Shown: positions 1 through 12,400 of the stretch, piece after piece
Numbering within the stretch: the stretch's first letter is position 1
Layout of the letters: every line of letters starts with the position of its first letter
Assembly: GCF_037038585.1 (NCBI RefSeq)
Contig: NC_092520.1
Span: 196,952,706-197,016,705, forward strand
Origin: Patagioenas fasciata
Lineage: Eukaryota > Chordata > Aves > Columbiformes > Columbidae
Direction of reading: 5' to 3'
Length of the DNA: 64,000 nt
Translations under genes and position numbers: made by a program
The notes under the pieces: model-generated
Told to the model about the DNA's origin: nothing
The model's input: the letters and a program-made list of their open reading frames with translations, nothing else
Database searches by the model: none

Positions 1-1409
1 TTCTAATACTGCCAATTCCACCTTCCCCTGCCACTTGTCCAAGAACAGTAAATACCCCGTTGGAGGAAGCAATAACTCCATCAATGCCCTAATATCTATT
101 GGAGTTAGTACTTGCCCCTTGAAAAATGAATTGATTAGCTGCATCACGTGCTTATTATCCATACCATATTGTATAACTGCACTTTGCAATTGCTTAACAG
201 TTTTCCAATCAAAGGGCGACCACTACCTTTGTCCTCTGTTATCTATGTGCACTAGCATTGCTGTAATACTATCAGGTAACATGATCCCTTCAATGGTTGC
301 ATCTGTGATTACCCCTTGCCAACGTTGTCCTGCATGATAAGAATGATCTCGAGGAATATCTCTACCCTGATGCACACGGGCAGCACCCAAATTATCATTA
401 CTATCACTGCTATACAATTCCCTTGTGTTTCCCTGTGGATCAGTAAGTCGACGCATATTTGCAAACTGATCTGCTAACGCAGTCTCCAGCCCTTTTCCAT
501 ATCGCGCTCTCAAATATTCATCTGCTTCTCTTACAGACCACATCCCATCTTCAACACATTGTCTAGCCCATTTTTGTATTTGCTCTCTTCTAATACGCAG
601 CTCCTCAGGAGTGAGGTCTAATTCCACCCCCTCCTTTTCCTGTTTTCCCTGTTTTTCACATTCCCTGCCAATTGCCTCCAGCCCATCCTTATTGCATCTG
701 ATGCCTTTTTATATGCTATTAACCATGAAGTTTTACTGTTACCACCATCTAGTCATTTCATAGCTTTTAGAACTTCTTGCATCTGGCTCTCCTGCCGTCT
801 CAGTAAGTCCTTCAGGCTCTGCACGTGGCTCTCCTCCTGGAAGTCAGGGCGATTCTGCGGTGCTGCGTCCTGGTGTTCCATCGGGTCCTCCGGCAAAGGC
901 ACGTCGGCTGGATTAACTTGTCCTGGCTTCTTGAAACTTGCTGGTTGCTGCCATTCGTCGTCGGAGCCAGGCAATGGCTCAATGGGTGCAGAAGGTATAA
1001 TTTGCTCTCCACCCCAGAACTCCAGATCTGATATGGGACATACCAACAGTGTTGATTTTTCGGAGTTCCCAGAGTGGGGGCAGCTCGCGGCGGGCGGCTC
1101 TGAGGGGACAGCACACAGCTCCGGCTCCGCTGAGACTTCCTGCATCAGCTGCCTGACCTCCCGTCAGGGTCCGGCGACGTTGCAAGCCTCACGGCTCCCC
1201 CTTGTGACCGCTTCCCATAGTTCGGTCCCTATGTCCTCCCATGTACCGGGAGAAAAAAATTTGTCCGTTGAACGGACACACCCCTTACGCTGGGCGAGTA
1301 GTAAAAGGCGCTCCACCACGTCTTTTTCCAAAAATCTTCCTGTTCTTGCAGCCAGCTGCAGAATACTTTTCACTATTATTTTTTCTTCCACGGATGCCGT
1401 GTTTCCCAT
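1..1409 (-). pseudogene. gag: Endogenous retrovirus gag remnant (5' part, matrix to capsid)
   Basis: This is a decayed gag gene read right to left from an ATG at 1409. The N-terminus starts Met-Gly-Asn, fitting a myristoylated matrix protein. A Pro/Glu-rich linker follows (about 1145-753), then a charged helix-rich stretch (about 627-225) and capsid-like sequence running to base 1. Several breaks are visible: an in-frame TGA at 1164-1166, a TGA at 753-755, a change of reading frame between about 750 and 620, and an in-frame TAG at 223-225. The gene therefore cannot make an intact Gag. It lies directly downstream of a tRNA-Trp type primer-binding site and an LTR, in the same orientation. Family placement (avian alpha/beta-like ERV, 'ERVK' class) is by general resemblance; the rest of the element lies outside the window. 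Confidence 0.75.
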
Positions 1410-1526
1410 GCCACCTGCTTCCCCGTAGGCCTACTTTCCGCTATTCTTCGAGCTCTGGGCTGGTGTTGCCCACCAGGTGGCGTTCCTCGCACCTTCACTT
1501 CCGGCGATCTTGCTTCGATACAAAGT

Positions 1527-1544
1527 ATCGCGTCGGGGTCACCA
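1527..1544 (-). promoter_or_regulatory. Primer-binding site, tRNA-Trp type
   Basis: Read on the minus strand, the 18 bases begin TGGTGACCCCGACG. This is the tRNA-Trp complementary site known from avian sarcoma-leukosis type retroviruses, with only minor change. It lies four bases inside the LTR end and about 120 bases before the gag ATG, as expected for a proviral leader. Confidence 0.75.
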
Positions 1545-1548
1545 AAAT

Positions 1549-1865
1549 GTTGCTTTTTCCATGTGAGACGCGGAACCTGACACACCAATGTGATGTTCAC
1601 AGAGTTTGCTTTATTGTCAGACCGGGCTAGCTTTATAGCAAAGCTGCCCTGTACACGCACCTTACAACAATGTGATTGGTTGTAACTCGTCTTATACAAT
1701 AACATGATAGGCTGCATGTACTGTCCACGCGCTCTGCACGCATGTGTCCGGCGATTGCTCACTCATTATTACCTTCTTTAGTTTCTTTTGTCTCTGGCTT
1801 CACCTCTTAGCCAGGCTGGCGACAACCCCATCCCCCCGGGGCGGTGGGGGGGCTCTGCCACTACA
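1549..1865 (-). mobile_element. 5' LTR of the endogenous retrovirus (alpharetrovirus-like)
   Basis: The LTR is about 317 bp in minus orientation, bounded by TG at 1865 and CA at 1549. This is close to the usual avian leukosis-type LTR length. On the minus strand it contains a TATA-like TATAAAG, then AATAAA, then a 3' end with CATTGGTGTG, similar to the R/U5 of avian leukosis-sarcoma viruses. It sits directly next to the primer-binding site and gag. The partner 3' LTR is outside the window, so insertion age and target duplication cannot be judged. Exact ends are uncertain by a few bases because four bases separate CA from the primer-binding site. Confidence 0.65.
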
Positions 1866-4800
1866 GGACAAAACTGTTCTTTGTGAAAGATTTCATAGCT
1901 AGCTAGAAAGTGTGAGCCTTTTGTGTTTTGTTTCATTTTTTCTTACTCTCTTCTTAGGTCAATTTTCAACAGGTTCTGTTTAGAGGTTGTCGCTAGGTGG
2001 ATTTCTGTTCCTGGTTCATAGCTCACTAATTCTTATTCTCATAATGACAAAAACAGGTCCAGGGCAACAAGTACTGTCACTGAAGTTAACAATAGAGGTA
2101 CAGTGTCTCATAGAAAGAAAAATCCACAACAGGTCACTAAAAGATAATATTCGAATAGGAACAGAAGCACCTCATTAATATCCTTGAAATGAAAACATCG
2201 TTGAATTGCATAAGCAGCTGAAGATTAGACAGCCATGAGCAGTATAAAGTATTTGTATCACAATTACACAAATTCCATTTTTCAGTTCCAATAACGAACT
2301 CTTACCTCTTCATAGGATTTCAATTACCTGACTGATGGTTCTTCTTGTCTGATATACATTATATTTTAGCGAAACACACAGTTTCAAGGGTTCTGTATGG
2401 GAAAGGCAGCACACTGACAAAAAGTCACAAAGCTTTAGGAACTGCTGCTATTTCCCTGAAATCAGTGAGGTGACTTCTGTTGTTTCTGAAGCTGTCAGAT
2501 CAGTTCTCAAAAGTTCTAATCAGAGAAAGCAGGAAAAGTATAGCTGAGGTTATGAAGCTACATTTAACTAAGCCTGAGTTGTTTTCCTCATCTTTTCTGT
2601 GTCATGCAAGATTTTTTTGGTAGGGAGATTAAACATGGATTTGGGATATTCAAGGAAAGATGAGGATACAAGTTGTGTGGCATTCCACTTGCTTTTACAA
2701 AAGGATGTTTAGAAATAACATGAGTCGTTGCATTCTGCAGTCTGTAAAGCGGTTGATACTAAAATTTAAAAAAAAAAAAAAGAAAAAGTGGAAGTGGAAG
2801 TGGAATAACCTTATTTCAGACTTCTTTTCTCTGTGTCATCTTTCTACACACAGCATATATTATGCTGGACTACTAGCCATGGTAAAACTACATTTACATA
2901 AATGTGCTTCATGAATTGAACTTGTATTTTTCCCATCATTTTCTCTGGGTTTCTAGAACTATTAATGTGGAACTGAAGCTTTTTTGTAGTTATAAATGTC
3001 ATTCACAGTGGTAGGTTATACTTATTCATTTGCTTAATTAGTTCATTTATCAAATGGATGTGTTCCATTGTAGTGAAGCCTGATTAAAAGCCTGTCTTTT
3101 CTGTTTGTTGGTTGGACTCCAGCTCGTCTGTGAGTTGATTTCACAAAAATGAGCCAAAAAGTTTATAGAACGAAGACATGAGCCTGATCAATCTCCAGTT
3201 CCTTCTGTTTTGCTCACAAGAACATTAATAACTAGTAATTTTTCTGAAATTACAGAAAATGAGGAATTTTCTTTCATTTGTCTGCTAAAGGCAGAGTTAA
3301 AATTGGCCTTATTATAATTATTATTTATATTGCAGTGGTTTCATTGTGAATGCTACAAATGTGTAATACAGACTCTTTCAAAGACCTTCAGTTCTAAAGA
3401 CAGGAGATAAAGGGTGAAACAAGACATGGAGACAGAGAAAGGTGAAGTGATGCTTAGAGACCACACAGCAAATCACAAGAAGACCAAAAATAGAACGAAG
3501 CTCTTGTCTTTCATATCACATTTTCCCCAAAATCCCCAGTAAAAGTTCGTAAATTCTCTTAAACAAGTTCTCTAAATGTTGAGTATGAGTTTTCTTGCTG
3601 TCAATTGAGTGAACATCTGCTGTTTTCTTGGCCACAGTTTCAGCCATTTCAGGATGCATAATATGCTTTATTCCTTTGCACCATTCATCATGGTACTTCA
3701 CACACATGAACATAATTTAGACCAACCTAACATAAAGCACATATTACAATATGTTGCACTTAAGGGTTCACTAGAATGGGCACAGGAACAGATAAAACTT
3801 TACATGTGTTCGTAATATTTTGTGTACTTTTCTGTTTAGAAGAACTAACACTGAGGGAAATCAAAGATCTATATGTTCAGAAACACAAGAGTGAAACAGT
3901 ACCCATAAGATGAGGAGCTCTCATAATTACTGCATTTAGTAGACTTTGAATATATAAATTTTGGTCTAAGAGTGTCAGTGTTTTTGACAAGATAAGAAAG
4001 GTTACTCAAGTGACCTGTAGGTTGTCATAGGATCCATAGTAAGTTGTAGCCTAAAACAATGCCAGAGCAAAACCATTGCCAGTAGATCAGCTTCAATGCA
4101 AATGGAACATGATTATTGGTAATTACTAGTAGCAAACATGGTTAGTGGAAGCAGTTACTGGAGAACTATGTCATGGATAGTGATGAGGTACCTGGTTCCT
4201 CAAACTTAAGGGAACAGTTGACATATGTGGCTAAGGATGAATGGATATCAGGACTCAGTAATTTTGGTGAGACCACTCTACACAGCCTTCTAGATTTGGC
4301 CTGTCATTGTAGTGCCCTGAAAACTCACCACAACCTTCAAATATAAATAGTAAGTGGTATGAAACTAGACAAGTAGTGAGAAGTTTCTCCAGAACTTCAT
4401 ACACCCATAACAACTTGAAAACCTCATGATTTGCATGATATTTATATTGTGATTTGAGCATCACTTTTCTAAAAATAACATACTCAATATTCAGCTGAGG
4501 TTAAATAAATCCTCAATCCTAAAAACAGCTTCAGTGATTTAGAGACCATCCATGGGGTTTACTGAAATCAATCACAGTATTTGAACTCATTGAGCAGAAA
4601 AAATTCGGAGGTTCCTCGCTTTAGGTCCCAATTTTAGTTGTATCCCAAACCCATATCAAGGTAAGTTTACAGTTTTTCCATTGTATTTCCCACCCCAGTT
4701 CTCGATTTTTGTTGGAAAGAAATCAGAAGGAGGGAGAGCAGGTTTGAGTTCATTTCTGGTCAAGACCCAAAGAAGAACAGGTTCTCCATGGTATATATGC

Positions 4801-7800
4801 AGGTGTGGAGAGTAGCTTTATCCTACTAATTCTCTAGTCAAATTAAGGGCCCAAAGAACATGAATATTAAGAATATGGCCAAATGCTCTAAAGTTACCTT
4901 TCACTAAATGTTAAAAGTTTGCAAGTTGGGGTTTTAATGCGGGCAGGGGGTTGTTGGGTTTTTTTATTATTTCTTTTCACAGTGATATACCTCCCGATAA
5001 ATAGGTACAAGGACTTATCTGTATCAATATATTAAGGGCATTTTTGGCATAACAACCACCCAAAATGCAGATATAACAGTGGAGGGAGGTGAAAGAAACA
5101 GATGAGAAACAGATTAATGTAAAAGCCTCTGAAATCATTTTAATGTTGATGATAATTTTAGCTAATTTTAGCCATCTACAGATCAGTCATGTAATCTAAA
5201 CTAATCTTCACTATTCTGGCCACAGGAAATGAACAGTTAGATTTCTCCTGATTCATTGTACATTTCTAATCCCTATTTTCCGTCTTTCAAGACAGAATGA
5301 AGTATTTTCTAACTCTTTTTCCATGTCATTGACTCTGGATGCAATCTACATGACTATGTGCCCATGCGAGAGCAAATAATAGACTTAGAAAGATACGTTC
5401 TTCAGTTCAATATTCTCTGAAATGAGAAGAAGCATCCTATGTCCTTAATGCTCAGTTAATGATTTATAATCAATCATCAATATGTATTAAGGTAATATAT
5501 AGCTCAGCTTCCTTCTCGATTAGACACAGAAATTGTTAAACTTTGAAATATTAGAGGAGTAAGATAACTAAAAGCAAAATAAATACTATAACCCCTGAAA
5601 ATATTTTTAGTTTATTAGAGCACAGATTCTTAAATACCACAGCAGAGCACAGAGTATAATATATGCAGATTTCATGAACTCCAAATATACTTCCATATTT
5701 GCTAAGATTGCAGAGATAGCTGTATACAAGGCTGATGAAAACAGGTGGACTCACTTGTTATTCTAATAAAGGCAAAATATTCTTCTCTTCCCATCTCTTT
5801 CAAATCACAGTGTAACTATCTCCCTTATTATTTTCAGTTATCTTTTTCATTTTACTTCAGGTTTCATAAATTTATTCTTCACTGCATTTGGCTAAATTCA
5901 CAAATGTCTTGTTTTCTTAAATTTCCGTAAGAATCTTTAGTTTTATTACTCTTCAGTGTCAAATTTAGTTTCATATTTCTGGCATCTTGATTCTGGTAAA
6001 AAATTCCACATTGCTGTGTTGTTCCCTGCTGTTCATTTATTTCAGTCAAGTGATTTCTATTCAAAGCTGATCAAAAAAACATTCAGCATTAGCTAATTAT
6101 CTCTCTATATATAAAGTCTGCTAGGTCTTTAATTATACAAGCACAACTTCTTGTAAGCCTAACGCCAAAATTCTTGCTTGCTCCTTACTTTCAATAGCAT
6201 AGCCAGCAAGATGGACAGCAGTGTGAGTTAGGTCATCCACTTCAAAAAAAAAATTAAAATAAACTAAAAAATCTTTAAATAACAAGCCAAGAGATTGCAT
6301 TAAGGCCGTCTGATTGTTGGGATACTCCTCATATGACAGAGAAGATCTGGATTACTTAAGAGCAAGAATATGCATTATCATCTAAATTAGTTCCATAAAG
6401 ATCAGGTTATGAGTTAAACAGTTAAAAAACCTTGTATTTCTGAAGATACTTTACTTTTTATAAGTGCATACTTACTAGACTCCAAAGAGCTAACAGCTAA
6501 GCATGCAGTCCAGTGGCATGGGCTGTTATCAACTGTTCATACAAATACGACTTGCATGAAAGACTGAAAAAGAACCTCTACGGAATTCCCACTAGGTTGG
6601 TAATTGGTATAATTGGAAATCAGGGGCTTGAGTGCAGATGACACTCCTGTTGGATCTGGAAGAACCACATTCACCTACAAGACTATTCAGGGACAGTATG
6701 CACAGAACATGTGCAATGACAGTTTGATTAACAGTCACCAGTGAGCTTGAACTGATGTCCTAAATGAAAACTAAAATTATTTATGGGACTGGTAGAATAT
6801 ATTGTTTCTACTAACTTATAGCTGCTTTGTAAACTTTGGTTAAAAAGATCAAACAAGAGAGGTTGTATCAAGGACAAAGCAGAAAAAAAACCATCAGCAA
6901 TAAGAGAGCAGGTTTGTACAAAGGATGGTGATGTGAAGGTGTGAGACACAGAATTCAATGAAAGTCTTTAAGCTGTGAAAGAAGAATGCGATTAAGTGTA
7001 AGGAGAAAAGGGAATGAGACAAAGCCCTATAGAAGAAAACTTGTGAAATGCAAAAATTCCATTGTAATGAGAGGTTATAATATAAAGATTGTATAACACA
7101 CTACTACCCACCACTTTGCAGCAGACCTATTTAAATGAGACAAACATGTCTAACTGTTAGAAAATACTGTTTTCTTTATGACCATGTGTAATTCTTATTA
7201 ATTTCAAATAGATCTAAGCCAGTGCTGTCAGATTTTATAAATTATGTTCACATATCTAGTCACAAGACTATTTATAAGTCTTCTTGTTGCTTATTCTCAT
7301 TAGGATTCAGACATAAAATCTGTCAACAAATCAATATGAATAGCATACTCCATAACGTGTAGCAAGGTTGCAAAGTATCTCACATACATCTCTTTATGTA
7401 CGTTTAATGAAGAAAAATGGAGAGAGTGTGCATATGTCCAGCGCTCAGAGGATAACAAAATAGTGAAATACTAATATATTTTGGACTTACATACTATTTT
7501 GAACACATAATAGCTGCGTTTTCTGCGTGACCATTCTAACTATACATAAAGCACAAAGCATTTTCAATATTCTTCAATCTATGAATTTTTGATACATACA
7601 GGCCATAATAACTGCATAACTGTAAATCAAGAGTAGTCTTAATAGTAAAATAAGGATTGGTTGGTTTATTTCAGTTTTGGATGGGTTTTGTTTTGTTTCG
7701 TTTTGTTGTTTTGGTTTTTTTTTTTTTTATTTTGTTTTGGTTGATTTTTTTGGTTGTTTGGTTTTTGTTTGGTTTTTTGTGGTTTTGTTTGTTTGTTTGT

Positions 7801-9159
7801 TTGTTTGTTTTCCCATAATCCTGGAAAGACTGAGATACTTCTAATGGATTTGTAAAATAGTTGCATTCTGTCTAGGTAGTATTTATAATGTTTTGTGCAT
7901 CTTTGGTATTTCTTCAAGGCAGCATCTCCCTTTAACAACTCTGACATTGGTTTTTAAGGCACTTTGAAAAGGACATTTCATGATGAATCTTGTCTTTAAG
8001 ATCAGCAATTTGAAAGGTACTGCTAGACAGTGCAAATTAGAATACCTCTGAAGCTCATCCAGCTTATGCCAAGCATTATCTCAATCCCATCAGCTCTCAG
8101 AAAATGTGTCATAAAGGCCAGCTATGGTGTTAACTCCCTTATCTGGGTGAAACGAGCCATGTGTGTGCAAGAAAGCATATTTGCACACCCCATTATGTAG
8201 CTTCACATCATGTTCCAGACATATTTCAGTAGTTCAGTGTTTAAGAATTCACTTCTCATTGCTTCATACAGCTGATTACACATATACACACCATGCTATT
8301 GAGTATACAGTGCAAAGGGCTGTTTGTTAACAAATGTTCTGTGCCACAGATGAGGTGGCAAATAATTACCAAGACACAGATCATCTTTTCATTTTGTTAT
8401 TTTTTTAATATCTGTTATAAAGCAAGTAGTGGAGAATTTTACTCCCCAAAATATTTTCAATAGCAACTTGAGTTAATTTCATTTCTAGAGTCAAACATTT
8501 CTGGTCTCTACATTGGTTCCTTGTTAAATAATAGTTTGATGAATGTAATATCATGCCCTTTGTTAAAGCAAGTCTTTCTGATCATGTCTCCATATCTGTG
8601 AGAAAAGCTGAAGGTGCATTCCTCCTTTAATTATCCTCAGTAGCAACTTAATGTGGATGTACAGCTTTCAAGACCTGAGCAGACACCTCTTAGTGGAGAT
8701 ACACTAACCCATGGAAATACACAATATAACATTGCACCATTCCGATATGGTCTTCTTTCCTGGGGCTGCTCTCAAAGGGTGGAATGAAATTCATGGGAAT
8801 AATTCTATCTTACAAAACAAAAAATATCTTTCAAAGAAATACCTTAAGGAGATTCTGGTGGAGTAAACACCATGATTACATTAAATCACTTCTTGCATTA
8901 CTTGGGATATTTAATTACTTAATCACAGAGGGTAGTATAGAACTGCTACACCTATTTGAACAGAGTATGAATTTCCCTAATGAAATGCCATGTTCCAATC
9001 CAACCTGTGTATTTCTCTCCCTAAATAAAGATGAGTAAGTTCCTATTTGGACCAAATCTTGATTTTGTTCACATTCAGGCTGTTGGCCTGCAGGTATACC
9101 TCAATGTATTGGGAGCAGTAGAGAGGAATCAACCACAATCCCTCCACACACCTTGTGCT
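1866..9159. other. AT-rich non-coding stretch, no gene recognised
   Basis: Open frames here are short (under about 100 codons), AT-biased and without domain-like composition or convincing splice partners. I see only A/T-rich tracts (for example around 2768-2790) and the G/T-rich low-complexity block listed separately. It may be intergenic or deep intron. Confidence 0.6.
7676..7812. repeat. T/G-rich low-complexity tract (TTTTG/TTTG units)
   Basis: About 135 bp made almost only of T and G in irregular TTTTG, TTTTTG and TTTG units, ending in a clean (GTTT)n run. Read on the minus strand it yields a meaningless Lys/Asn/Gln-rich frame. It resembles a decayed poly-T/TTTG microsatellite. Confidence 0.8.
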
Positions 9160-9455
9160 GTTTGATGGGGGAGGTCAGGAATGAAGGAGAGAAGTTGAAC
9201 CTGGGAAAAAGGAATATGTTGCTTTAATTTTGTCTTTGTTTCTTACCATCCATATCTATTTTAATAGGCAACAAATTAAATCAATTTTCCCCAAGTCAAA
9301 TCTCTTTTGTACATGACAGAAATTGGTAACTGGTCTACCTGTCTTTATCTTGACCCATGAGCTTTTGCATATTTTCTCCTCCTGTCCTGTTGAGGAGAGG
9401 GAGTGAGAGAGCAGTTGGAAGGGTATCTGCCAGCTGACCAAGGTCAACATACCAC
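9160..9455 (+). mobile_element. ERVL-like LTR 3' fragment
   Basis: This fragment matches in outline the second fragment at 21545-22378. Both share a segment on GAAGTTGAACCTGGGAAAA, then a T-rich part, AATAAATT-like sequence, CTCCCCAAGT-type sequence, a CTGTCCTGTTGA..GGGAGTGAGA stretch and an end near AAGGTCAACATACCACA. This is the typical 3' end of ERVL-class LTRs scattered through bird genomes (family knowledge, not searched). The upstream part of the LTR is missing or too diverged. Confidence 0.55.
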
Positions 9456-12400
9456 AGTCAATAACAGAAAAAAAATCACAAACATGAGAATTCCATTCCC
9501 GCTTTCCCAACAAAATCTTTTGTGTACTTCCTGTGGGAAAATGTCTCACAGGTGAACTGAAACCAGTTCAGACAAAATGAAACAAATTATTTGCATCAGA
9601 AGTTCCACATCAATGAACCAGGGACTTCTTAGTTCTTTGTATCTTTCACGTCAGCAGCTTTTAATATTACAAATTCTTATTAAACAACCTGATAAGATGT
9701 TATTATATTTCCCTGATTGCAGTTAAGAATTCAAGCTATTTATAAAAAAAATATATTTTGGACCCATATTACAGTATAATTGAACGTGCTTGAAAGGCAC
9801 TATCACACACAGAGATATTCAAGAAAATGTCTTAAGAGAAAGCTACATCACTGTATGAATTATATTTACCTCTTCCCAACTTATTTCCATGGCACTCAGC
9901 ATAGATCTCCTAAATATGAATGAAGGTTAGTAAGATTTTAGCTGTTTGCTTTTCTGTCGTGCAAGTTTGTAATGAAAGGAAAGAAAAAAAAAAAAAAAAT
10001 CTGTGATTCTTCACTTAGCCATACTCCAGTTATACTGTTTATGGAAAAAAAACCCTGAAGACCAGAAAATGTTTACAACTCCTGGGAACTGACTTCAGAA
10101 GTTAATTTAACTCCACCTAGTGTTAAAATAAGAAATCACTACTTTTTTCTGTTTTAAAATAAGATGGGCACTAGAAAATGAGACAAGAAAAAGACTTATG
10201 AAGAGGCTAAATTATTTTTAAATTGATTTTTAAAGTAAAATTTTAAGATATAATATGTTTACTCCCACAAAACCACATCACCAGGAAAAAAGGTAAGATC
10301 CAGTCTTGAATTGTCAGTTTGACTATCTGTCTTGTAGTGTTGATCTGCAGTTTAATAGTGATTTTTTAATCTACTAATTTTACAAAATTTTCCAAAAAAA
10401 TTAGCCCACATAATGGTTCAAAATATTTTCTGTCTTTTAACATTTCTAGCTCTTTAGAATTAATGGGTATCAGTAGAGGTGATTTTAAAAGATGGTATAT
10501 CCTATAAAGTCAGATGTATTCTTCCAAGACCGTTTACGTGATTTTAGATTTAAAAAAAAAATACCCTGCTAAATGATGTATTTGAAGAAAATACTGCTGG
10601 TAAAAGAGATAAAAAGCTCCATAAAACTTAGGATGTCTCTGAGAAGATTAATCCATCTAGAGATACAAACCAAAAATTTTGAAATAATTTGTGGTTGTGC
10701 CTCATAAAATATCAGAGAAAACCAACAGAATCTTTGGGGGTAGAGGGAGGGATTTTTCATTCAGACGATCATATTTGTGACTAATAGTTGATTTGGATGT
10801 TGCTTTTATCCCTCCTCCCAAACTGTTGGTAAGCAATTCATGAGTGTTTCACTTTATTTTTGCCTGATTTTTTGCAAAATGACTGCTACTATTCCTTGAT
10901 CTTTTGGTTGTTCACATATACCTTGTTACTCTTGAATCTAAATTAAAAGGTACTTTGATTGCCCATACAATAAGTCAGCATGACAACAGATAGCCAGATG
11001 CATACACCTTGCACACTGTGCAGTACTCAGTTACAGAAAATGAAATATCCAATAAAATAGTTAGCTGTACTTGATTAGTTTGCAATATTTTATATATATT
11101 CATAAGAATATTTGTGCTGCAGTCTGAAACGTCATTGTACACTTAAATTCATGAACTAGCACAAAATATTTCCTTAAGAAAGTATCTGTGGCTGCTATTT
11201 GTGTTTCTTACCACCATTTGTCAAAATAAATAGTCAAAGCTCAGAAAGATCATTTTGCTTATTATTTTATACTATATGGCAAATATAAGCCAATTTTCTC
11301 AACAATATATACATAGCAGATGTGGGAACCATTGTTCCACGTCCATCTACTGTAGCTTACATCTACTGATAATGTGAACCATTTTAATACTTTTGTCAAC
11401 TGGAATATCAGCAAATAGTACAATGAATAGGCTTCAGAAGGAAGTATTTAGAGGAGAAGTCAGTCGTGAGATATTGATGGGCCAGTTCCTTACTGATGTT
11501 CATAAGGTTATTCATAAGGTGTTTTCATTAGTTGAGAGCAATAGAAAACACCTTTACTTCAGTGGTATCTGAATAATCTTTTATTTGAGAACAATCTCTG
11601 CAACTTAATCACCATTTTGTAACAGACCATGTCAAATTCTTAATCCTAGTATTGTAGGTAAATATAGTGGGTACCTCAATGAAAGAGAATGAAAATCAAT
11701 AGGCTTGAATAGCTTAAAAAAATGCTGAACTTTCATTGAATTCAACAGCTTGAAGGGAAATTCATGTTATTTATAGACCAGATCAGAGTCTCAGAGGTTG
11801 TTTTGTCAGGGTACCAATGGTTACCCAAGAACAGTTCACATTCTTCATAAGCCAATAAACGTGTAAGAGATGCTTAACAGATATTTTGTTGTGTCTAATT
11901 TGGTCTTCAAGAAGTAGTGAAGCATATTCCAAAGACACTATTGTTTGCCACTAAAGAGACTCAACATTTTCTGAGGTGCTATGATATCAGCATACAGTGG
12001 TGTTTACACTTCCGTTTAAACAAGCATATGCACTTTAGGTCAAGTTGGACTCCAGATGCAAATGTGGAATAAGAACAAAATCCAAAGGTCTTTAAAATAG
12101 GCCCTGGTGTTTTGCTTGGAGTTCAGCCTGCTTTATATATTAGCACATTTTTCACATAAACCCATTTTATATACCAAAAAGGACAGACAAATATATATTT
12201 TTCTTCCTACTATCATTTTGTATGCTAAAGTTAACTGACAATTGTGACAGAGCAAATACATTTTCACAGTTATTTCATATTGCTATGGGCATAAAACTTG
12301 GCTACAAATCTGTACTTCCCACTTTAAAGGAATGCGGAAGAATGAATGACTGCTTTTATGCTGGGGTGTTTTTCTGTTTACTGTGTATCTTCACAGGAAA

